This document shows positions 1 through 5,169 of a DNA stretch of 6,333 nucleotides, one piece after another. Under the pieces are notes generated by a model, which did not search any database, was not told the DNA's origin, and saw only the letters and a list, made by a program, of their open reading frames with translations. Positions within the stretch are counted from its first letter, which is position 1. The number at the start of each line of letters is the position of its first letter. Made by a program: the position numbers and the translations under genes. This DNA comes from Acidobacteriota bacterium (GTDB lineage Bacteria > Acidobacteriota > Terriglobia > Terriglobales > Acidobacteriaceae): the NCBI GenBank assembly GCA_021793595.1, contig JAJYSL010000254.1, forward strand, positions 1 to 6,333, written 5' to 3'.

Positions 1-13
1 TGAACCTTTCCAT
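1..13 (-). CDS. 5' end of an unidentified gene leaving the window on the left
   Basis: Read on the minus strand, an ATG at 13-11 is followed by Glu-Arg-Phe before the window ends. A strong Shine-Dalgarno GGGAGG (complement of 20-25) lies 6 nt upstream, which is why I regard this as a real start. Four codons say nothing about the product. The gene points the same way as the restriction-modification operon but is separated from it by about 280 bp of non-coding DNA, so it is probably a separate transcription unit. Confidence 0.4.
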
Positions 14-48
14 CGGTCGCCTCCCTTTGCTCTCGTCGGGATAACAAG

Positions 49-77
49 ATCATCGGACAGGCGACCCCTGGTTTCAA
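49..77 (-). promoter_or_regulatory. candidate sigma70-type promoter for the left-edge gene
   Basis: On the minus strand TTGAAA (complement of 72-77) and GATGAT (complement of 49-54) are separated by 17 nt, a fair -35/-10 pair placed about 35 nt upstream of the ATG at 13. An 8-bp inverted repeat (GGTCGCCT at 15-22, AGGCGACC at 59-66) has one arm in the spacer and the other over the Shine-Dalgarno, so it could be an operator. This is consensus matching by eye only. Confidence 0.28.
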
Positions 78-187
78 AATTTCAAATATCTTTGGCTAGA
101 ATTCCTTCCGGATTGACGGTGACATAAGTGGAACTCATCCGCCTGAGTCCACGTCTAAGAATCGGAACCTGTGGCACCGTGCTGTGC

Positions 188-243
188 TGCGGGCATCGTT
201 CTATCCCACCCTAGCTGCGCTAGGATTGATGGGGCACCTGGCG
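188..243. repeat. dispersed repeat copy A, with internal hairpin
   Basis: A stretch of about 56 bp that recurs in the same orientation at 3341-3394 (copy B). Both copies read TGCGGGCATCGTTC, then ATCCC, then CCCTAGCTGCGCTAGGAT, then GGGG and GGCG, with a few substitutions and two single-base indels. The centre is a perfect palindromic hairpin, CCTAGC (210-215), loop TGC, GCTAGG (219-224). I see no open reading frame for it. It is probably a REP-like dispersed element. With copy B it brackets the restriction-modification region. Confidence 0.75.
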
Positions 244-251
244 CGCAGCTA

Positions 252-282
252 ATTGTCTGCTCATCGTTGATCGCAGACCAAT
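252..282. terminator. possible hairpin terminator after the endonuclease gene
   Basis: ATTGTCTGC (252-260) can pair with GCAGACCAAT (273-282), with one bulged base and a 12-nt loop. It begins about 8 nt past the stop codon of the restriction endonuclease gene on the minus strand, where an operon terminator is expected. No clear run of U follows, so it is either a weak intrinsic terminator or a 3'-end stabilising stem. Confidence 0.3.
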
Positions 283-290
283 CATCAACC

Positions 291-1064
291 TTAGGCAATC
301 TCCCTCATTTCATCCAGGAAACGGCGCAAAATCTCATCAACTGAGCCGAGCGGTGGGTATTCGGCAAAATGCCGCGCGATATCTTTGACAATTTGCTCCC
401 TTGGTCGCGCATCCAACATATTTGGATCTCGGTGAGCCCAGTCGCGACCATGGTGCAGGGTATCCCACGGCGAACGAAGGTTCGCACGGGTTTCAGGCGC
501 GTCCCCGTGTTTGCCAAAACCGTAACAAATGCCGACCTCATTATTCCAGATCGGTTTGAAGAGATCGATCAGGTAGCTTTCCGCCGCAGCTTTGACAATA
601 TTCTTTCGGTGTTCATTCAAGCGGCCCGACAGCTTGTCTCCTTGTTCGAATGCCGTTTTACTCGCGGGGTCAGCCGGATCAGCCTTGCCAACGTAGATAG
701 GATGTTCTCGCTTCGATATCGCCGAGTAGGTTGGGAATGCTCCCGCGTAATAGATCGCATAGACCCCGGAACCATAGAAGCGATCCGCAATCGTAAGCGG
801 TTTTCTGGGCTGAGCGATCATCGTGATTCCGACTATCCGCCCGACTACGTTCGGATTTGAGGGGTCGAAGACAAATCCTGGATGCTTTATGGGGTCGAGG
901 TCCTCCATGACCCTTCGCAGCTTCTCGTACGCATCTCCAATCTTCTTTCGAACTCTTTTTGCGCTTGGCCCAGCAAGTAGTGTTGCCTCCTCCTTGGCGA
1001 TCTCCTCGGAGATCTCCTTGATCCGGTCGGCCAACTGTTCGAGCTTTAAGGGAGTCTTTGTCAT
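291..1064 (-). CDS. Eco29kI-family GIY-YIG Type II restriction endonuclease, probable internal deletion
   Basis: 257 aa, starting at the ATG that overlaps the methyltransferase stop by 4 nt (ATGA), with AAGGA upstream. It is the last gene of the operon. Residues 5-55 are charged and helical. The GIY-YIG nuclease core follows: GVYAIYY (100-106, Tyr102), YVGKA (124-128, Tyr124), GRLNEH (147-152, Arg148 and His152), Glu162 and PIWNNE (171-176, Asn174). The tail GFGKHGD...RSPWDTLH is typical of the family as I remember it. Eco29kI itself cuts CCGCGG and uses Tyr49, Tyr76, Arg104, His108, Glu142 and Asn154. The Arg-His (4) and Glu-Asn (12) spacings match exactly, but His-Glu is 10 here against 34 in Eco29kI, so about 24 residues of the core fold seem to be missing with no frameshift. 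Family membership is secure. Activity is doubtful, and CCGCGG specificity is inferred only from the family. Confidence 0.88.
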   Translation of the reverse strand: MTKTPLKLEQLADRIKEISEEIAKEEATLLAGPSAKRVRKKIGDAYEKLRRVMEDLDPIKHPGFVFDPSNPNVVGRIVGITMIAQPRKPLTIADRFYGSGVYAIYYAGAFPTYSAISKREHPIYVGKADPADPASKTAFEQGDKLSGRLNEHRKNIVKAAAESYLIDLFKPIWNNEVGICYGFGKHGDAPETRANLRSPWDTLHHGRDWAHRDPNMLDARPREQIVKDIARHFAEYPPLGSVDEILRRFLDEMREIA

Positions 1065-2239
1065 CGGTTATCCTTGCTTCTTTTTAGCAATGTTTCGGCC
1101 ACCGATCCGGCGACAGTCTGGGCCAGGCGAACGGGGACTGCGTTTCCCAGTTGCCGCATAGCCTCGGTCCAAGCACCTCGAAACACGTATTTGTCGGGGA
1201 AGGTCTGCAGACGGGCAGCTTCGCGGACGGTGAAGTAACGAACCGTTCCGTCCACCCGCGCGAGCATGTTTTCTCCACCCGGCACGCCGTGGTCGCCCGC
1301 TTTTAGGGTCTTCGCGGGTTCGTCGAGTGGGCTGCCAGTGTGCCCCTTGTAGATCCGGGCACCAGGATTGAACGCGTGATTTGGAATCTCGCTCCGCAGT
1401 TTCTTCTCAGGATCAGGTAGGTCCGCGATTGCGTCCCTCACCGTCAACCACGGGAGCTTGTCGGAATCGAAAGGTAGATCCCCGCGAAGTTTCACTACAC
1501 GCGTGGCTTGGCGGGGGTCGAGTCGCGGTCGTTTGCGACTCGCGATTCTATGACGGTCCCAGTACTCCTCCGTCACCCACTGCGAACGCAGCAAGTTGTC
1601 TTCCGAATAAGGGCCTTCTGGGAAGCTCCACTCGATACCGAGGTCGGACCGAAATCCAACTAGGAAAACACGCTCACGGCGCTGTGGCACTCCATAATTC
1701 GCGGCATTCAGCAGCCGGAACACGACATTGTACTCCGTGCGACCTTGAAGGGAGGTGTGGTGCTTTTCCAGCCTCATGCGATGCTCTTTCCAGTTTTCCG
1801 ACTTGCGCCGAGTGAAGCTCGGATGTGTTAGCTGGAGCTGGATATATTCAAAATAGTCGGCGAATGTTTCCCGCAAGAGCCCCTTGACATTCTCAAAGAT
1901 GAAGGCCTTAGGTCTCAATTCGCGCACTGCTCGAACCGCCTGTGGAAACATGTCTCTCGTATCTAGGTGCCCACGATGTTTACCGCCCAGTGAAAATGGC
2001 TGGCATGGTGGGCCCCCCGAAACAACCACAACATTCGTCAGGCGGCTATAATCGAACTCTCTCACGTCGCCCTCGAACAGTGGCCATTTTTCAACAGCTT
2101 GGAAATTGTCACGTTGATTTTCACGGAATGTTTCGCAAGCGTCATGATCCCATTCAATGACAGCCGCGTGACTAAATCCAGCATTCGACATGCCAATCGC
2201 TAGTCCACCAGCTCCGGCAAATAATTCAACGCTATGCAT
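1061..2239 (-). CDS. DNA (cytosine-5-)-methyltransferase of the Type II R-M system
   Basis: 392 aa. It transfers a methyl group from S-adenosylmethionine to C5 of cytosine and so protects the site recognised by the partner endonuclease. Conserved motifs appear in order: motif I FAGAGG (7-12, SAM binding), motif II acidic residues near IEWD (28-31), motif IV GGPPCQPFS (75-83) with catalytic Cys79, motif VI ENV (116-118), motif VIII QRRER (186-190), motif IX REAARLQTFPD (339-349) and motif X GNAVP (365-369). The target recognition region should lie at roughly 200-310. All key residues are present, so it should be active. The ATG at 2239 has a strong AGGAGG 7 nt upstream and overlaps the vsr stop by 8 nt. 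Its own stop overlaps the endonuclease start by 4 nt, which implies translational coupling. The 67 residues between motifs VI and VIII are longer than in minimal enzymes such as M.HhaI. Specificity cannot be read directly and may be CCGCGG by association with the Eco29kI-like partner. Confidence 0.95.
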   Translation of the reverse strand: MHSVELFAGAGGLAIGMSNAGFSHAAVIEWDHDACETFRENQRDNFQAVEKWPLFEGDVREFDYSRLTNVVVVSGGPPCQPFSLGGKHRGHLDTRDMFPQAVRAVRELRPKAFIFENVKGLLRETFADYFEYIQLQLTHPSFTRRKSENWKEHRMRLEKHHTSLQGRTEYNVVFRLLNAANYGVPQRRERVFLVGFRSDLGIEWSFPEGPYSEDNLLRSQWVTEEYWDRHRIASRKRPRLDPRQATRVVKLRGDLPFDSDKLPWLTVRDAIADLPDPEKKLRSEIPNHAFNPGARIYKGHTGSPLDEPAKTLKAGDHGVPGGENMLARVDGTVRYFTVREAARLQTFPDKYVFRGAWTEAMRQLGNAVPVRLAQTVAGSVAETLLKRSKDNR

Positions 2240-2639
2240 CGAGGAACCTCCTAATCTTGCTCTGCAAACGATTGGTGTCGCTAAGCTGGCATTCCCAAAT
2301 CGTCAGCGCCTGCCACCCCTGCTGCCTGAGGCGCACCAAGTTTCTAGCGTCTCGCTGCTTGTTTCCTTCCAGCTTCGGCCCCCAAAACTCCGGTCGCGAT
2401 TTCGGCATCCGCGCAAGGGCGCAGGCGTTGTGCCGGTGCCAGAAGCAGCCGTGAACGAAAATGACCTTTCGCCGGGAACGAAAAACGAGATCGGGTCGGC
2501 CAGGCAAATCCTTCGCATGGAGCCGATACCGGTAACCTGTGGCGAATACAAGCCTGCGGACGAGTAGCTCGGGCCGCGTGTCCTTTGAGTGGACCAGAGC
2601 CATGACCTCGGAACGCTTGGATGGAGGTACCGTATCCAC
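2232..2639 (-). CDS. vsr: very short patch repair endonuclease (Vsr)
   Basis: 135 aa. Vsr nicks beside the T of T:G mismatches that arise when 5-methylcytosine deaminates, starting short-patch repair, and is typically encoded next to C5-methyltransferases. Visible motifs are KRSEVMALVHSKDTRPE (8-24), the family N-terminal motif; LPGRPDLVF (45-53), whose Asp50 corresponds to catalytic Asp51 of E. coli Vsr; FVHGCFWHRH (61-70) with His63, Trp67 and His68, the catalytic/intercalating cluster; and Cys73 and Cys117 (WEC), which with His70 are the likely zinc ligands. Length is close to the usual 135-155. The start is a GTG at 2639, chosen because it puts the N-terminal motif at its normal distance; there is no strong Shine-Dalgarno. 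It is the first gene of the operon, and its stop lies 8 nt inside the methyltransferase start. It looks intact. Confidence 0.93.
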   Translation of the reverse strand: MDTVPPSKRSEVMALVHSKDTRPELLVRRLVFATGYRYRLHAKDLPGRPDLVFRSRRKVIFVHGCFWHRHNACALARMPKSRPEFWGPKLEGNKQRDARNLVRLRQQGWQALTIWECQLSDTNRLQSKIRRFLDA

Positions 2640-2807
2640 ATCTTAAACATTACCGCGACCGATTGAAATGCGGCTGATTGTTCCCATTACAGCACGATGA
2701 GGAACTCCCAGCCCTGTGCAAATTGCAGCCGGAACCGAAAGCGGGAACACACCGAAGTCATGATTATCACTTTGGGAATCGGGAGCTTATGGAGGACGGT
2801 TAGTTAG
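2640..2807. other. non-coding leader region upstream of the R-M operon
   Basis: I see no supportable gene in these 168 bp. The minus-strand promoter for vsr, the methyltransferase and the endonuclease should lie here, but I found no convincing -35/-10 pair. I also see no small helix-turn-helix control (C) gene of the kind that accompanies the original Eco29kI system. Confidence 0.45.
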
Positions 2808-3002
2808 TACCGGCAAAAACACTCTTGCGTTGATCGAATTGCGCGGGCGGTGAAAGATGCTCTTCGCGCCACTCCGCTGCAAAGCGCGCAGCAGGTCGCG
2901 GCAGCGTTCAAGCCTGCCAGTCGAATACGGGTGGCCGAAATTCTGGAGACCTTGACGGCGCTGGGGCAGACGCGACGGCTCGAAGACCGCTATCTATTGT
3001 GA
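2808..3002 (+). pseudogene. C-terminal remnant resembling a large DNA methyltransferase/restriction protein
   Basis: This 64-codon open stretch begins just after an in-frame TAG (2805-2807) and ends at TGA 3000-3002, with no proper start or ribosome binding site. The encoded peptide contains VKDALRATPL, then QQVAAAFK, then RVAEILETLTALGQ and a final RRLEDRYLL. The pattern 'Val-Ala-Ala-x-Phe ... Ile-Leu-Glu-Thr-Leu-x-Ala-Leu-Gly-Gln ... Glu-Asp-x-Arg-Tyr' resembles, from memory, the winged-helix-like C-terminal tail of large class I SAM-dependent DNA methyltransferases or helicase-type restriction proteins. The body of such a gene is absent upstream, so this is a truncated relic. It lies divergently next to the intact R-M operon, which suggests turnover of defence genes at this locus. 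A real 50-codon gene starting at GTG 2850 is possible but less likely. Confidence 0.45.
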
Positions 3003-3028
3003 TGGGATGATTTTTAGGATTGGAGAAT

Positions 3029-3054
3029 CCCAGGTCTCAGAAGCGAGACCTGGG
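3029..3054. repeat. perfect 10-bp inverted repeat (hairpin)
   Basis: CCCAGGTCTC (3029-3038) and GAGACCTGGG (3045-3054) are exact reverse complements around the 6-nt loop AGAAGC. It begins 27 nt after the stop of the pseudogene fragment. No T-run follows on either strand, so it is more likely part of a dispersed palindromic element than an intrinsic terminator. A partial copy of one arm (GGAGACCTGG) recurs at about 3081-3090. Confidence 0.7.
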
Positions 3055-3170
3055 GCACCCAAGGTACACCAGCCATCGGTTGGAGACCTGGAGCGGTTTC
3101 GCGGGGAGTGGAAGGCGGGTGGCTGGGGTTGCTGTTCTGAGACCCTGCGGCTTTGCTCCGGGTAAGGAAA

Positions 3171-3209
3171 GCGAATGCATGGATTCTTCGCTGCGCTCAG
3201 AATGACTCC
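3171..3209 (+). repeat. dispersed repeat C, copy 1
   Basis: It begins GCGAATGCATGGATTC, continues TTCGCTGCGC, and ends CAGAATGACTCC. The first 26 bp and the last 12 bp are identical to copy 2 at 3263-3308. Here the two blocks are separated by a single T. It is likely a member of a multicopy intergenic repeat family. Confidence 0.75.
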
Positions 3210-3262
3210 CTTATCGTTGAATACAGTTCGCTCAGAGCGGCGGCCTTCCGCTGCTACGGGAC

Positions 3263-3308
3263 GCGAATGCATGGATTCTTCGCTGCGCGACAGGGGCAGA
3301 ATGACTCC
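3263..3308 (+). repeat. dispersed repeat C, copy 2
   Basis: Same orientation as copy 1 at 3171-3209, with the identical 26-bp left block (3263-3288) and 12-bp right block (3297-3308). Eight bases (GACAGGGG, 3289-3296) replace the single T of copy 1. The two copies are 92 bp apart start to start. Confidence 0.75.
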
Positions 3309-3340
3309 TTGCATGGTTGCATGCGGTACGCGCGGGATGA

Positions 3341-3394
3341 TGCGGGCATCGTTCCATCCCCCCTAGCTGCGCTAGGATCGAGGGGTACTCGGCG
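3341..3394. repeat. dispersed repeat copy B, overlapping the 3' end of rhaT
   Basis: The direct counterpart of copy A at 188-243, with about 49 of 56 aligned positions identical by eye. It carries the same perfect hairpin, CCTAGC (3362-3367), loop TGC, GCTAGG (3371-3376). The right part of the repeat encodes the last seven or so codons of rhaT on the minus strand, and the rhaT stop codon (complement of 3372-3374) lies in the right arm of the hairpin. The hairpin could therefore also help end or protect the rhaT transcript. Confidence 0.75.
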
Positions 3395-4646
3395 GATCCA
3401 ATTTCTGAGCCATGCCCAATTTTTGCCGCGGATTGGAAGCAGGCCGAGGTTGAGAGCTGCCGTTGACCTGCAAATAATTGCCATAGCCGACGACAACGGT
3501 CGAGGCCACGAGCAGTACAAGGCCGATCGCGACCAGGCCCTGTGTACGCCGGCTGGTGCCGCGCCACTCATGAAGAGCGATGCCCCAAAGAGTCGAGGAG
3601 ATAATGATGCTGGCCATGAGCAGCGTCCAACTGGAGAAGGCGTATTTGCCCATCTCGGTCTGGCCCATGCTGTAGAAGAAAAACTGGAAATACCAGATGA
3701 CTCCAGCGGCGCCGGCGAAGAGATAATTCACGATCAGCCTGCTCACCGGCAGGCGGCTAACAGAGGGCGCGCGGACTGCGGCCGCAGACTGCGATGGAAA
3801 TTCCGTTGGTGCAGGAGGCGGCACGGCGGAAACCGCGCCGGACGGAGCGCTACCTGCAGGATCCGTCAGCGCCGAAAGGCCGATGTACTGGCTGGCGGAG
3901 CGGTTGCGGACCAACAAGATGAGGCACCAAAAGAAATTTGTGGTAAACCCACCCAACATCACAACCACCAGGACGGGCAGGCCCTGCCACAGGCCGGAGT
4001 GATGTTCGAGCGCCAGCTTTGTCTGCGCGATTTGCGCGATTGGCTTCCCGGCTGCGAGTCCGTAGGCGAAACAGGCACTCATCACACCGGCAAAGATGGA
4101 CACGGCGAGGCCCTTGCCGTAATGGAACTCCTTGACCGTTTTCTTTTTTTCTTCCTCGGAGAGTTCCTGTTCCTTAGAGCGTCCGGCCAGACCGCTGAAG
4201 ATGATCCCGACGACACAGATGCCAATGCCCAAAAGAATAAATTGGCCGGATCTCTGGCGAACGATTGTCCCCATTTCACCGCTGAAGATCGGTGGCATCA
4301 GGGTCCCAAAGACGGTGCAGAGCCCCATGGCAATGGGATAGCCGAGGGCAATGCCGAGATAACGAATGGAAAGCCCGAAAGTCAGCGCGCCAAATCCCCA
4401 CATGGAACCCCAGAAATAAGAGAAAAAAAGGCTGGACGCTGGGGCGGCATGCAGTATCGAATACAGGTGCGGCACCAGTGCGGCAGCAATCAGGATGGGA
4501 GCAAAAATCCAGCTGAATATCCCCTGCACGAGCCAGTATGTCTCCCAAGACCAGCGCTTGATGCCACGGAAGGGCAGGTAGCAACTGGCAGAGGCCAGCC
4601 CACCAAGCCAATTAAAAATGACACCCAGAAAGGGATTTACGCCCAA
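3372..4646 (-). CDS. rhaT: L-rhamnose/proton symporter RhaT
   Basis: 424 aa from the chosen start. It is an inner-membrane permease of the drug/metabolite transporter superfamily that imports L-rhamnose with H+. Resemblance to E. coli RhaT (344 aa) runs along its length: GLASASCYLPF and KRWSWETYW near residues 15-38, GSMWGFGALTFGLSIRYLG (80-98), GYPIAMG..GTLMPPI (102-120), and the conserved WYFQFFFYSMG (318-328) before the last three hydrophobic segments. About ten membrane helices are visible. Two features are unusual: a Pro/Ala/Ser-rich linker at about 262-303, longer than the matching E. coli loop, and a C-terminal polar tail of about 30 residues ending inside repeat B. The start is TTG at 4646 because GGGAGG sits 5 nt upstream and it puts NPFLGVIFNW at the N-terminus as in the family. 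The frame is open to TTG 4712, and ATG 4694 is possible but has no Shine-Dalgarno. It is divergent from rhaI. Confidence 0.93.
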   Translation of the reverse strand: MGVNPFLGVIFNWLGGLASASCYLPFRGIKRWSWETYWLVQGIFSWIFAPILIAAALVPHLYSILHAAPASSLFFSYFWGSMWGFGALTFGLSIRYLGIALGYPIAMGLCTVFGTLMPPIFSGEMGTIVRQRSGQFILLGIGICVVGIIFSGLAGRSKEQELSEEEKKKTVKEFHYGKGLAVSIFAGVMSACFAYGLAAGKPIAQIAQTKLALEHHSGLWQGLPVLVVVMLGGFTTNFFWCLILLVRNRSASQYIGLSALTDPAGSAPSGAVSAVPPPAPTEFPSQSAAAVRAPSVSRLPVSRLIVNYLFAGAAGVIWYFQFFFYSMGQTEMGKYAFSSWTLLMASIIISSTLWGIALHEWRGTSRRTQGLVAIGLVLLVASTVVVGYGNYLQVNGSSQPRPASNPRQKLGMAQKLDPPSTPRS

Positions 4647-4715
4647 AACTGCCTCCCGGTAGGAAATCTGTGCCGCGCCAGCCGTACCGAACATGGATTG
4701 CACTGAAGCCAAGCA

Positions 4716-4745
4716 ATCATAAATTGTTTATATATTGATTGTGAA
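4716..4745 (-). promoter_or_regulatory. candidate rhaT promoter
   Basis: On the minus strand TTCACA (complement of 4740-4745) and TATGAT (complement of 4716-4721) are 18 nt apart inside an AT-rich stretch. Transcription would start near 4709, giving a leader of about 60 nt before the preferred TTG start of rhaT at 4646, or about 15 nt before ATG 4694. The assignment is by consensus only. Confidence 0.35.
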
Positions 4746-5042
4746 ATGGAATTTCTATTTGAAGTAAGGGATCGAAGTGTATGGAGGCTGCGGCAAGCGA
4801 CCGCAGGAGACGATGATTGTCGCCTCCCCGGTGACATCCTGGCGCGTTTGGCGTGGACAAAGACGGGAGCAGCATGGCGCCCGCGAGATCCTCTTGGTTC
4901 GGTCTGCAAACGGACCGAGGCGCACCAGGACGATCGCAGGAAGTTCTTGAAGCACTCGGACTGAATGTGGTCGTCGATTTCATCCACTGTTGGTTCGGCA
5001 CAAAGATCGCAGCGTATACGAAACGCATCTCTTCGAGAAAAT

Positions 5043-5075
5043 CTATTGATAGGGGGGATATTTCTTTGCTATGCT
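5043..5075 (+). promoter_or_regulatory. candidate rhaI promoter with short palindrome
   Basis: TTGATA (5046-5051) and TATGCT (5070-5075) are 18 nt apart, about 95 nt upstream of the rhaI ATG, in the AT-rich part of the intergenic region. The -35 hexamer lies in the small palindrome CTAT-TG-ATAG (5043-5052), and another imperfect inverted pair, AATAG...CTATT, follows at about 5090-5112. Either could be an operator half-site pair. The evidence is weak and by eye. Confidence 0.3.
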
Positions 5076-5169
5076 TTGTGTTGATTTCCAATAGGGAATT
5101 AGTTTTCTATTAAATGGCTTGTTGCCCCTTCCATGCAGTTGAACTGAGGGGGCAGGGGACGGACACCAT

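Larger units (their letters stand above)
3003..3340. other. intergenic repeat cluster without genes
   Basis: This stretch of about 340 bp lies between the decayed gene fragment and repeat B. It holds no supportable gene. Short open frames here translate to strings such as ILRCAQND, FFAALRMT or ILSAAKNP, which are the conceptual translations of a dispersed non-coding repeat and are often mis-annotated as proteins. The region contains a perfect hairpin at 3029-3054 and two copies of a longer repeat at 3171-3209 and 3263-3308, each listed separately. Confidence 0.7.
4647..5169. other. divergent rhaT-rhaI intergenic region
   Basis: About 520 bp between two genes facing away from each other. Both ends are AT-rich (about 4711-4770 and 5030-5115) and look like promoter regions. 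The middle (about 4780-5000) is GC-richer and is open in several frames on both strands, but none of the short translations resembles a family I recognise and none has a convincing start with a ribosome binding site. It may be a decayed gene or an extended regulatory region. Binding sites for an L-rhamnose-responsive regulator would be expected here, but I could not identify a defined operator. Confidence 0.5.

Noticed and set aside
369..860. Plus-strand open frame of 163 codons across the endonuclease gene
   Set aside because: It is the antisense shadow of the Eco29kI-family gene, whose motifs and operon coupling settle the coding strand.
2303..2650. ATG at 2650 as the start of a gene overlapping vsr in another frame
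   Set aside because: The frame gives no recognisable protein, while the vsr frame starting at GTG 2639 carries every Vsr motif at the normal distance from the N-terminus.
3171..3308. The two repeats considered as a CRISPR array
   Set aside because: There are only two copies, the copies are internally variable (1- or 8-base gap between blocks), and no cas gene is present. The sequence type fits a dispersed intergenic repeat.
188..3394. Repeats A and B considered as terminal repeats of a transposon or attachment sites of an integrative element
   Set aside because: They are imperfect direct repeats with an internal hairpin, no transposase or integrase lies between them, and no target duplication or tRNA gene is visible. 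Dispersed REP-like elements explain them more simply.
3153..4706. A 517-codon open frame on the plus strand, antisense to rhaT
   Set aside because: Its translation is rich in Gly, Asp, Arg, His and Gln without recognisable motifs, it begins inside the repeat cluster, and it lies opposite a clear membrane transporter. It is a GC-driven shadow of rhaT.
4853..5113. Phrase VLEALGLNV in a plus-strand frame, reminiscent of anthranilate phosphoribosyltransferase (TrpD)
   Set aside because: Only about nine residues fit. The flanking sequence lacks the glycine-rich phosphoribosyl-binding motif and the rest of the family pattern, so the match is probably chance.
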